Shown here: one piece after another, positions 27,440-34,470 of the stretch
How the letters are laid out: every line of letters starts with the position of its first letter
How positions within the stretch are numbered: the first letter of the stretch is position 1
NCBI RefSeq assembly: GCF_003025595.1
Contig: NZ_PYMI01000009.1
Span: forward strand, 1 to 64,000
Length of the DNA stretch: 64,000 nt
Origin: Photobacterium ganghwense
Lineage (GTDB): Bacteria; Pseudomonadota; Gammaproteobacteria; Enterobacterales; Vibrionaceae
Direction of reading: 5' to 3'
Notes under the pieces: model-generated
What the model was told of the DNA's origin: nothing
What the model saw: the letters and a program-made list of their open reading frames with translations, nothing else
Databases searched by the model: none
Position numbers and translations under genes: made by a program

Positions 27440-28450
27440 ATGGCTTTTAATCTTCGCAACCGTAACTTCCTAAAACTACTTGACTTCACTCCACGTGAAA
27501 TTCAACACCTGCTGGAGCTGTCTGCTGAGCTGAAAAAAGCGAAGTACAACGGTTACGAGCAACCACGCCTGACTGGCAAAAACATTGCCCTGATCTTTGA
27601 AAAAACCTCAACACGTACTCGCTGTGCGTTTGAAGTCGCGGCATTCGACCAAGGCGCACAAGTGTCTTACCTTGGCCCATCTGGCTCTCAAATTGGTCAC
27701 AAAGAGTCAATGAAAGATACCGCTCGCGTACTGGGTCGTATGTACGACGGTATCGAGTACCGTGGCTTTGGCCAGGAAATCGTGGAAGAGCTGGGCAAAT
27801 ATGCAGGCGTGCCAGTATGGAACGGTCTGACTGACGAATTCCACCCAACTCAAATCCTGGCTGACTTCCTGACAATGCAAGAGCACGGTCGTGGCAAACA
27901 ACTGCATGAAATGAAGTTCGCTTACCTGGGTGATGCCCGCAACAACATGGGTAACTCTCTGATGGTTGGCGCAGCGAAAATGGGTATGGACATCCGCCTG
28001 GTCGCACCAAAAGCTTACTGGCCGGAAGAAACCCTGGTTGCACAATGCCGTGCTATCGCAGAAGAAACCGGCGCGAAAATTACGCTGACTGAAGACGTTC
28101 AGGAAGGCGTGAAAGATTGTGACTACCTGTACACTGACGTGTGGGTATCTATGGGTGAAGCGAAAGAAGCATGGGCTGAGCGTATCAACCTGATGCTACC
28201 TTACCAAGTCAACATGGACATGCTGAAAGCAACAGGCAACCCACATGTGAAATTCATGCACTGCCTGCCAGCGTTCCACGGTGAAGACACCACAGTAGGT
28301 AAAGAACTGGCTCAAGAGTACCCAGTACTGAAAGACGGCGTAGAAGTTACCAACGAAGTGATCGAGTCTGAACACTCTATCGTCTTCGACGAAGCAGAAA
28401 ACCGTATGCACACCATCAAAGCTGTTATGGTGGCAACCCTGGGTCACTAA
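27440..28450 (+). CDS. argF: ornithine carbamoyltransferase
   Basis: A 336-residue trimeric transferase. The carbamoyl-phosphate loop KTSTRTRCAFE (residues ~55-65), HPTQILADF and the ornithine-binding HCLPAFH are intact. Sequence is very close to E. coli ArgF, an anabolic enzyme. Position after arcA-arcC implies the reverse, catabolic reaction (citrulline phosphorolysis, the ArcB role). One gene may serve both directions, and direction cannot be read from the sequence. The ATG at 27440 follows AGAGAGGATAACATC. A terminator follows. Confidence 0.95.
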   Translation: MAFNLRNRNFLKLLDFTPREIQHLLELSAELKKAKYNGYEQPRLTGKNIALIFEKTSTRTRCAFEVAAFDQGAQVSYLGPSGSQIGHKESMKDTARVLGRMYDGIEYRGFGQEIVEELGKYAGVPVWNGLTDEFHPTQILADFLTMQEHGRGKQLHEMKFAYLGDARNNMGNSLMVGAAKMGMDIRLVAPKAYWPEETLVAQCRAIAEETGAKITLTEDVQEGVKDCDYLYTDVWVSMGEAKEAWAERINLMLPYQVNMDMLKATGNPHVKFMHCLPAFHGEDTTVGKELAQEYPVLKDGVEVTNEVIESEHSIVFDEAENRMHTIKAVMVATLGH

Positions 28451-28502
28451 TGACTCTCTTGGATTCAGGGGCAAGCACTCCGATAGTCCCTGTCTCTCAC
28501 TT

Positions 28503-28530
28503 CATACCGGCCTGCGGGCCGGTATTTTTA
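28503..28530 (+). terminator. terminator of the arcA-arcC-argF transcript
   Basis: The stem ATACCGGCC/GGCCGGTAT with a TGCG loop is followed by TTTTTA. Confidence 0.88.
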
Positions 28531-28683
28531 TGCCTGTCTTTCCTCCTTTTTTAGCCTATCCCAGCCCACGACAAAGTCAGCGAAATCACGCAGTTAAAGC
28601 TACTAAAAACCCTCGGGAAGTAGCCCGAACTTTACCCCGAAAAATGCATAAACTTCCGGAAAATGAATACTTTAGGCAAACGC

Positions 28684-28711
28684 TTGCGTTAGCGAAAAAT
28701 GGGGGTATAAT
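28684..28711 (+). promoter_or_regulatory. pyrBI operon promoter
   Basis: -35 TTGCGT (28684-28689) and perfect -10 TATAAT (28706-28711) are 16 bp apart, about 30 bp before the pyrL start codon. Confidence 0.8.
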
Positions 28712-28742
28712 CCTTCGCAATTTGTCCAGAGAGAGATAAAAA

Positions 28743-28847
28743 ATGCGCCGTTTCGTTCAGTCAAACCTGATGAAAATCCGCCGATTTACGGCGAGCGTGC
28801 CGTTTTTTGTTTTTCCTGTTTGTATTCAAAAGAGCCTCCTTTTTTAA
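28743..28847 (+). CDS. pyrL: pyrBI operon leader peptide PyrL
   Basis: A 34-codon frame (MRRFVQSNLMKIRRF...) preceded by GAGAGAGAT and ending inside the attenuator hairpin. The message has U-rich runs (TTTTTTGTTTTTCC, about 28804-28817, coding PFFVF) where polymerase pauses when UTP is low. The ribosome can then catch up, translate through the hairpin and prevent termination. This is the established pyrL mechanism of E. coli, and the same layout is seen here. Confidence 0.85.
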   Translation: MRRFVQSNLMKIRRFTASVPFFVFPVCIQKSLLF

Positions 28848-28861
28848 GGGGGCTTTTTTTT
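28833..28861 (+). terminator. pyrBI attenuator
   Basis: The stem GCCTCCTT/AAGGGGGC with a TTTT loop is followed by T8. It overlaps the pyrL stop codon, so translation of pyrL and termination are mutually exclusive. Confidence 0.88.
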
Positions 28862-28925
28862 GTCTGCTACTCACAGCAGCAGGCAAGCGTCGTTCATCAT
28901 AGTGATTTAAGAGGGAAGAGAAGCC

Positions 28926-29855
28926 ATGGCGAATTCGCTGTTCAAAAAGCACATTATTTCCATCCCGGAACTGAGCCGTAATGAGCTTGAGCTGGTTGTT
29001 GAAACAGCCGGTAAACTGAAGGCCGAGCCAAATCCGGAGCTGCTGAAAAACAAGGTGGTTGCAAGCTGCTTCTTCGAGCCATCAACCCGTACCCGCCTGT
29101 CATTTGAAACCGCTGTTCAGCGCCTGGGTGGCACCGTGATCGGTTTCGACAACGGCGGTAACACATCACTGGCGAAGAAAGGGGAAACGCTGGCGGACTC
29201 CGTTCAGGTGATTTCTTCTTACGTTGACGCCTTTGTCATGCGCCACCCTCAGGAAGGTGCAGCGCGTCTGGCTTCTGAGTTCTCGCATGGTGTACCGGTT
29301 ATCAACGGCGGTGACGGTGCCAACCAGCACCCAACCCAAACCCTGCTTGACCTGTTCTCTATCTACGAAACTCAGGGCCGCCTGGATAACCTGAATGTGG
29401 CCTTCGTCGGCGACCTGAAATACGGCCGTACCGTGCACTCCCTGACTCAGGCTCTGTCGAAGTTCAACAATGTGAAGTTCTTCTTCATAGCACCTGAAGC
29501 GCTGGCGATGCCGGATTACATCTGTGAGGATCTGGACGAAGCCGGTATCAGCTACAGCCTGCACACCAACATGGAAGAAGTGATTCCTGAGTTGGATATC
29601 CTGTACATGACCCGCGTCCAGAAAGAGCGTTTCGACGAGTCGGAATACGCCCACATGAAAGCGGCGTACATTCTGACAGCGACCATGCTGGAAGAAGCGC
29701 GTCCGAATCTGAAAGTGCTGCACCCGCTGCCACGTGTGGATGAAATCACGGTCGACGTTGATAAAACCCCATACGCTTACTATTTCCAGCAGGCTGAAAA
29801 CGGCGTGTACGCCCGTGAAGCCCTACTGGCACTGGTACTGAACGAAACAATCTAA
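28926..29855 (+). CDS. pyrB: aspartate carbamoyltransferase catalytic subunit
   Basis: A 309-residue catalytic chain that joins carbamoyl phosphate to aspartate, the first committed step of pyrimidine synthesis. The phosphate loop FEPSTRTRLSFE (about residues 50-61), HPTQTLLDLF and HPLPRVDEI are intact. The complex is a dodecamer with PyrI. It follows the pyrL attenuator and is separated from pyrI by 17 bp. It competes with the neighbouring ornithine carbamoyltransferase and carbamate kinase for carbamoyl phosphate. Confidence 0.97.
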   Translation: MANSLFKKHIISIPELSRNELELVVETAGKLKAEPNPELLKNKVVASCFFEPSTRTRLSFETAVQRLGGTVIGFDNGGNTSLAKKGETLADSVQVISSYVDAFVMRHPQEGAARLASEFSHGVPVINGGDGANQHPTQTLLDLFSIYETQGRLDNLNVAFVGDLKYGRTVHSLTQALSKFNNVKFFFIAPEALAMPDYICEDLDEAGISYSLHTNMEEVIPELDILYMTRVQKERFDESEYAHMKAAYILTATMLEEARPNLKVLHPLPRVDEITVDVDKTPYAYYFQQAENGVYAREALLALVLNETI

Positions 29856-29872
29856 GCAGGAGACGCGATATC

Positions 29873-30337
29873 ATGACTAAAGAAACTCAACTACAGGTCG
29901 AAGCGATTAAAAACGGTACGGTAATCGACCACATTCCTGCGAACGTTGGCTTCAAGGTACTGAAACTGTTCAACATGCACCAGACGAACCAACGCGTCAC
30001 CGTTGGCCTGAACCTGCCGTCATCGGCACTGGGTGCAAAAGACCTGATCAAGATTGAGAATATCTTTATCAACGAAGAGCAGGCAAACCAGCTGGCCCTG
30101 TACGCACCAAAAGCGACCGTCAACCAGATTGAAAACTACGAAGTGGTGAAAAAACTGACGTTGTCTCTGCCTGAGCAAATCAACGCGATTTTCAAATGTC
30201 CGAACAGCAACTGTATCTCCCACGGTGAGCCGGTCGACAGCAGCTTCAAAGTCATCATCAAGCACGACGACGTGCAACTGAAGTGTAAGTACTGTGAAAA
30301 AGTGTTCTCGCGCGAAATCGTGACTGAACACAACTAA
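29873..30337 (+). CDS. pyrI: aspartate carbamoyltransferase regulatory subunit
   Basis: A 154-residue regulatory chain. The N-terminal allosteric domain (VEAIKNGTVIDHIPA) binds CTP and ATP. The C-terminal domain has a four-cysteine zinc site (CPNSNC and CKYC) that contacts PyrB. Length equals E. coli PyrI (153). It is translated from an ATG with AGGAGACG upstream, in operon with pyrB. Confidence 0.97.
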   Translation: MTKETQLQVEAIKNGTVIDHIPANVGFKVLKLFNMHQTNQRVTVGLNLPSSALGAKDLIKIENIFINEEQANQLALYAPKATVNQIENYEVVKKLTLSLPEQINAIFKCPNSNCISHGEPVDSSFKVIIKHDDVQLKCKYCEKVFSREIVTEHN

Positions 30338-30387
30338 AAACGGGCTTTTGCCTGTCTCATTCGGGGAAAACCCTGCCCCGAACCTAA

Positions 30388-30423
30388 GAAAGCCGGCTCA
30401 CACCTGAGCGGGCTTTTTTTTTC
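30388..30423 (+). terminator. pyrBI terminator
   Basis: The stem AGCCGGCTCA/TGAGCGGGCT (one mismatch) with a CACC loop is followed by T8. Confidence 0.85.
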
Positions 30424-30571
30424 TCACTTCTAGAGCGGGAAACCGCTTTTTCCCTCACTACCTTTGAATCTATGTTTCGGTATTCGGTACCGGACATACC
30501 GGAAACAAGCCCGTCGACTGAGTGTTTGGCTGCGGGTTTCGACGTCTGCGAATTCATCAAAGGTCAGTAGC

Positions 30572-31612
30572 ATGATGTACATTTTTAATTGGTATGCTAA
30601 CTGTGTCCGTTTTCTTGTCTCCCGACACCCGCGAAGGAACGGGGTGATACTCTGCGCCGCACTGCTGGCCGGGTGTGTCACCAGTAACGGCACCATCAAC
30701 AACAGCCAGCCAAACAGCGCCAACCAGATGGTGATGATTGGTGTCCCGTTATTGCTCGGCGGGTTTGGCTCCGCAGTGCCGGTCAGTCATGAATACATGC
30801 TGACGGCCAAACATGTCGCCCAGCTGTCCTGGGATCTGGATGTTATCTATCACCCCTATTGCGATCTCGCCCTTATCCGGCGCCCCAGTCAGCAAGTCCC
30901 GACCTGGGGACTGATCTATCCCGACCAGCCGGTCACGCATCAGGGGCATTCTTTACTTGGAACCAGCATCAGCGGCAACGGCAAATACCTACAGGATATT
31001 ATCGACACCAACACCGACTGCCTGTATTCACTGAGCGATGCCCCGGTGATGTCCGGCATGAGCGGTGGCCCGGTGTTTAATGCCCGGGGAGAAATCGCCG
31101 GGATCACCGTCGCGATCGTCCAGAATCCAGAAGACCTGCGTAACCTGCGCCCGGCAGAACGCTACAGCCAGTTTGTTCCGTCGACTTTGATTTTTGACTG
31201 GCTGCATGCGCTCGGCATCCGCGCCGAGTCGGCCAGCCAAGATCTGGCAGCCATTCAAGTAGCAGAATACGTAACCGCGCTGAATCGACATCAAAGGCCT
31301 ACCCAACAGCCACGGCGGCAATCCACCCAGACGACTCCAACGTCTGCTCCATCCTCTTCCGGACAGAGTACCCTTGTCGCCAACCGCCCGGCTCCCGGGC
31401 TCGACAACACCCGTGCCAGCTCACCGCTTGGCCGCTATCGCACCCCGGTCAAAGCGGCTTATCCCGCGGCAGGGGCTCCCGGCAACAGCCGCGGCGGCGA
31501 TGAAAACGGGTTGACGCCCGATGACGACGAAGGGGCGCTGACAGCACAAAAACGGGACTGGTTAAAACCTCGAACCCTGCTGGATCAATCGGGATTTAAT
31601 TCGTCATATTAA
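30572..31612 (+). CDS. trypsin-like serine protease, predicted lipoprotein
   Basis: A 346-residue protein. A signal sequence ends in the lipobox LLAGC (C35), predicting attachment to the cell envelope. A short S1-type protease domain follows, with the triad H81 (LTAKHVAQ), D98 (YCDLALIR) and S164 (SGMSGGPVF). Residues ~255-346 are low-complexity, rich in Pro, Gln, Ser and Thr, and look unstructured. I chose the tandem ATG at 30572 because the frame upstream has no signal-like sequence. It lies alone between pyrI and the argR-like gene. I do not recognise a named family member, and the substrate is unknown. Confidence 0.75.
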   Translation: MMYIFNWYANCVRFLVSRHPRRNGVILCAALLAGCVTSNGTINNSQPNSANQMVMIGVPLLLGGFGSAVPVSHEYMLTAKHVAQLSWDLDVIYHPYCDLALIRRPSQQVPTWGLIYPDQPVTHQGHSLLGTSISGNGKYLQDIIDTNTDCLYSLSDAPVMSGMSGGPVFNARGEIAGITVAIVQNPEDLRNLRPAERYSQFVPSTLIFDWLHALGIRAESASQDLAAIQVAEYVTALNRHQRPTQQPRRQSTQTTPTSAPSSSGQSTLVANRPAPGLDNTRASSPLGRYRTPVKAAYPAAGAPGNSRGGDENGLTPDDDEGALTAQKRDWLKPRTLLDQSGFNSSY

Positions 31613-31636
31613 GCCCCTACTTGGCGTATTGTTTTG

Positions 31637-31678
31637 GTGATTGGGGTCAATAAATTACGTTGTTTTTGTTGTTATGAT
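31637..31678 (+). promoter_or_regulatory. FNR-type promoter of the argR-like gene
   Basis: GTGAT-TGGG-GTCAA (31637-31650) matches the FNR consensus at 8 of 10 positions. The -10 TATGAT lies at 31673-31678. A start near 31685 would place the FNR site at -41.5, the classic class II activating position. No good -35 is present, which fits an activator-dependent promoter. Confidence 0.55.
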
Positions 31679-31845
31679 GCTCCTGCAAGATTATGCAACA
31701 GAAGTATTATCTCTTGCGATCTTCGCCGGCTCATCGCACCCCGTTACCAGGCAATAACCTATTCAATAAACCAGCCTTACGGAGCTGCCTGAGTCGGTAT
31801 TTGGATACGATCACCTATACCGAATAGAACTACAAGGAGTTGCCC

Positions 31846-32340
31846 GTGAGTGGATTCAGTATGCACGGCGCGATTGATGCTGTCTGCCATGAAGAAAGCA
31901 TTACTACGGCCTGTAAGCGGCTGTTGCAACAGCAAAGTTTTTCAACGCAGGACGACATTCGCCATCGTCTGATTGAAATGGGCTTTAATGATGTCAGCCA
32001 GTCAACGGTGTCCCGCCTGCTGTCACGCCTTGGCGTGGCGAAGGTGCCGAACGCCTACGGCAAGAAAGTCTACTGCCTGACGGTCGAAAACGAGCCGGTT
32101 CAAGTAAGCTCGTCCATTGCCTCCCAGATTGAATACATCACCCATAATCAGCTGGTTGTCGTCGTGAAAACCCACCCGGGTGGCGCCCAACTGGTCGCCC
32201 GTCTGATTGATATCCAGCCTCATGCCGAGATCCTGGGCACTGTCGGCGGTAACGACACCGTGATGGTCGCGCCGCGCGATATCACTCGCATCGAAGAGTG
32301 CGAGAAAGTCGTCAAAGCCCGGCTGGGAATCGCCGTTTAG
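31846..32340 (+). CDS. argR: ArgR-family arginine-responsive regulator
   Basis: A 164-residue ArgR-type protein. The N-terminal winged helix (DVSQSTVSRLLSRLGVAKVPN) is followed by the hexamerising, arginine-binding C-terminal domain (HPGGAQLVARLID, GTVGGNDTVMVAP). Canonical ArgR has GDDT where this protein has GNDT, so one of the two acidic arginine contacts is changed. I chose the GTG at 31846, six bases after AAGGAG. The main vibrio ArgR is usually next to mdh, so this may be a second paralog devoted to the arginine deiminase genes. That is inferred from position and divergence. Confidence 0.85.
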   Translation: MSGFSMHGAIDAVCHEESITTACKRLLQQQSFSTQDDIRHRLIEMGFNDVSQSTVSRLLSRLGVAKVPNAYGKKVYCLTVENEPVQVSSSIASQIEYITHNQLVVVVKTHPGGAQLVARLIDIQPHAEILGTVGGNDTVMVAPRDITRIEECEKVVKARLGIAV

Positions 32341-32437
32341 CAGGACTGAACCGGCCGCAACGATTACTCTGAGTAATGCGTGGAATGTCATGAATGTGGC
32401 ATTCCGCAACCTTTTGGCCCGACAAAGCGGAAACTCT

Positions 32438-32451
32438 TTGACCTAAATCAA
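32438..32451. promoter_or_regulatory. FNR-like box before ridA
   Basis: TTGACCTAAATCAA matches the FNR consensus at 9 of 10 fixed positions. It ends 56 bp before the ridA ATG. No strong -10 is seen at the expected distance. Confidence 0.5.
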
Positions 32452-32507
32452 CTTGGGCTGCAAACTAACTGCTCTGACTTTTCTAGCCCAATCAGTAAGG
32501 ATTAGTA

Positions 32508-32894
32508 ATGACTCAAGTACTTCACACAGATCAAGCACCTGCAGCTATCGGCCCATATGTACAAGGCGTAGACCTGGGCAATATGGTACTGACTTCAGGT
32601 CAGATCCCGGTGAACCCACAAACCGGTGAAGTGGCAGAAGATATCGCAGAGCAAGCGCGTCAGTCTCTGGAAAACGTGAAAGCTGTTGTTGAAGCGTCTG
32701 GCCTGAAAGTGGCTGACATTGTGAAAATGACTGTTTTCGTGAAAGATCTGAACGACTTCGGTACTGTTAACGAAGTGTACGGTAAATTTTTCGACGAGCA
32801 CAACGCACCTTACCCTGCGCGCTCTTGCGTAGAAGTTGCCCGTCTGCCAAAAGATGTGAAGATCGAAATCGAAGCCATCGCGGTTCGTAAATAA
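32508..32894 (+). CDS. ridA: reactive intermediate/imine deaminase RidA
   Basis: A 128-residue trimeric YjgF/YER057c/UK114 protein. It hydrolyses reactive enamine/imine intermediates formed by PLP enzymes such as threonine dehydratase. The catalytic arginine segment PARSCVEVARLPKDVKIEIEA near residue 105 is intact, as are AIGPYVQGV and TSGQIPVNP. AAGGA precedes the ATG. Position after pyrBI/argR matches other vibrios. Confidence 0.95.
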   Translation: MTQVLHTDQAPAAIGPYVQGVDLGNMVLTSGQIPVNPQTGEVAEDIAEQARQSLENVKAVVEASGLKVADIVKMTVFVKDLNDFGTVNEVYGKFFDEHNAPYPARSCVEVARLPKDVKIEIEAIAVRK

Positions 32895-32935
32895 TTCGAC
32901 CTGGCAAAATGACCACTGTGGTGGTCATCAGAAAC

Positions 32936-32967
32936 AAGAAGAGCTGCCCCTGGCAGCTCTTTTTTGT
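32936..32967. terminator. terminator after ridA
   Basis: The stem AAGAGCTGCC/GGCAGCTCTT with a CCT loop is followed by TTTTG, between convergent ridA and idi. Confidence 0.88.
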
Positions 32968-32990
32968 GGGGCAAACCCTGGCGGTAAGCC

Positions 32991-33524
32991 TCAACCAATA
33001 TGCTGAACAGCATGCGCAAGCACTTGCGGCAACCAGGCTGTAAATTGCGTTGGCTGCTGCGCCACAGCCTGCTCCAGCTCCGCTTCCGGCCACCAGCGAT
33101 AAGCCATCACCTCATCCGGGTTGGGATGAATTTCCAGCTCAAGGACAGCGGCCACCAGCACATGATCCAGTTCGTGCTCCACCAGCTGGTTATCCAGCTC
33201 GGCCCGATACACGAAATGCGCAATATCCTGCAACGCCGCAACACCGGTGATCCCCATCTCTTCGGCCAGACGGCGAATACCCGCCTGTTCCAGAGTTTCG
33301 CCCTGACGCGGATGCGAACAACAGGTATTCGTCCACAAGCCGCCGCTGTGATACTTGTCCGTCGCTCGCTGCTGCAGCAGGTACTCACGCCCGGTGCTGC
33401 CGTCACGGTACAGCAGTACCGAGAACGCTAAATGGAGAGCCCCCTCGCGGTGCGCCTGCATTTTTTCCTTCACGCCAAGCGCTCTGCCCTGCGAATCGAC
33501 TAAAATCACCTGTTCTTCAATCAT
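32991..33524 (-). CDS. idi: isopentenyl-diphosphate delta-isomerase, type I
   Basis: A 177-residue Nudix-fold isomerase that interconverts isopentenyl and dimethylallyl diphosphate. Visible are the catalytic cysteine in TNTCCSHP (about residue 67), the modified Nudix helix RRLAEEMGI, and the acidic ELDHVL segment. I chose the ATG at 33524 (MIEEQVILVD). The longer frame to 33560 runs into the plsC terminator. It probably has its own weak ribosome-binding site. Confidence 0.93.
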   Translation of the reverse strand: MIEEQVILVDSQGRALGVKEKMQAHREGALHLAFSVLLYRDGSTGREYLLQQRATDKYHSGGLWTNTCCSHPRQGETLEQAGIRRLAEEMGITGVAALQDIAHFVYRAELDNQLVEHELDHVLVAAVLELEIHPNPDEVMAYRWWPEAELEQAVAQQPTQFTAWLPQVLAHAVQHIG

Positions 33525-33540
33525 GGCTTTTCTACTGCTC

Positions 33541-33571
33541 AAATAAAAAGGACACGCCACAGCATGTCCTT
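33541..33571 (-). terminator. plsC terminator
   Basis: On the minus strand AAGGACA/TGTCCTT with a 10-nt loop is followed by TTTATTT. Confidence 0.7.
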
Positions 33572-33595
33572 ATTGTCGGTTCCGGCCAGCGTCCG

Positions 33596-34321
33596 TTATT
33601 TCGCAGAGCGACGCGCTGCCTCTTCGTTCAGGGCATTAAGCTTGCTTTCCATGATGTCGCGGCAACGTTGCGACAACTCTCGTACATCTTCCTTGGTCAG
33701 CCCTTCGGTCGATACCGGCGGCATGATTTCCACAATCACGACCCCGTTATCCCAGCGGTTAAGTCTAACATGTTCCGTGCTGCTGCACACGATCGGCACC
33801 ACCGGCACTTTGGCACTGATGGCCGCGTGAAATGCGCCGGTTTTGAACGGCAGCAGGCCACGACCGCGGGAACGGGTGCCTTCCGGGAACATCCAGACTG
33901 ACACGTTACGTTCTTTGATCTTTTCTACCACCTGGCCAATCGTTCCGACCGCCTTGCTGCGGTTAGCGCGGTCAATCAAGATATTACCACTCAGCCAGTA
34001 CAGCTGGCCAAACAGCGGCATCCACGCCAGGCTTTTCTTACCCACGGTCACGGTACGTGGCATCACCGCCCCGGAGATAGTGAACAAATCGTAGTTATTC
34101 TGGTGGTTTGCCACATACACACTCGGGCCGACCTCTTCCGCGCCTTCCGGAATACGGATCTCCAGCTTGATCCCGAACACGCGGGACATCTTGCTGAACA
34201 GGCGACCGAACGTACAAACGTGTTTCGGGTTACGCGGGCTCAGCAGACAGTAAGCGCAACCAAATACAAACATGACAACAGCAAAAATTGCCACGGCAAT
34301 CATGCGCAATACAAAAATCAT
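33596..34321 (-). CDS. plsC: 1-acyl-sn-glycerol-3-phosphate acyltransferase
   Basis: A 241-residue membrane-bound acyltransferase that makes phosphatidic acid from lysophosphatidic acid. The HX4D catalytic motif is NHQNNYD (about residue 72) and the substrate-binding FPEGTRS is at about 145. An N-terminal hydrophobic segment (residues 3-25) anchors it. It lies just downstream of parC, as in E. coli and vibrios. Confidence 0.95.
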   Translation of the reverse strand: MIFVLRMIAVAIFAVVMFVFGCAYCLLSPRNPKHVCTFGRLFSKMSRVFGIKLEIRIPEGAEEVGPSVYVANHQNNYDLFTISGAVMPRTVTVGKKSLAWMPLFGQLYWLSGNILIDRANRSKAVGTIGQVVEKIKERNVSVWMFPEGTRSRGRGLLPFKTGAFHAAISAKVPVVPIVCSSTEHVRLNRWDNGVVIVEIMPPVSTEGLTKEDVRELSQRCRDIMESKLNALNEEAARRSAK

Positions 34322-34429
34322 TTACTTCTCCTCAGCGTACAGGCGTGCGCTAGTATACTCAGGATGCCGGAAAAAACATCCCTTATGTGCAGAAATTAGA
34401 CCACTGAACCAGTGGGTTTCTCGCCACAC

Positions 34430-34463
34430 AGATAAAGAAAAGCCCTCCAAAATGGAGGGCTTG
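34430..34463 (-). terminator. parC terminator
   Basis: On the minus strand AGCCCTCC/GGAGGGCT with an ATTTT loop is followed by TTTCTTTAT, 8 bp after the parC stop. Confidence 0.88.
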
Positions 34464-34470
34464 CTGCAGA

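Noticed and set aside
27440..28450. Calling the carbamoyltransferase strictly catabolic arcB
   Set aside because: Sequence closely follows anabolic ArgF. Only gene context suggests the catabolic role, so the symbol argF is kept.
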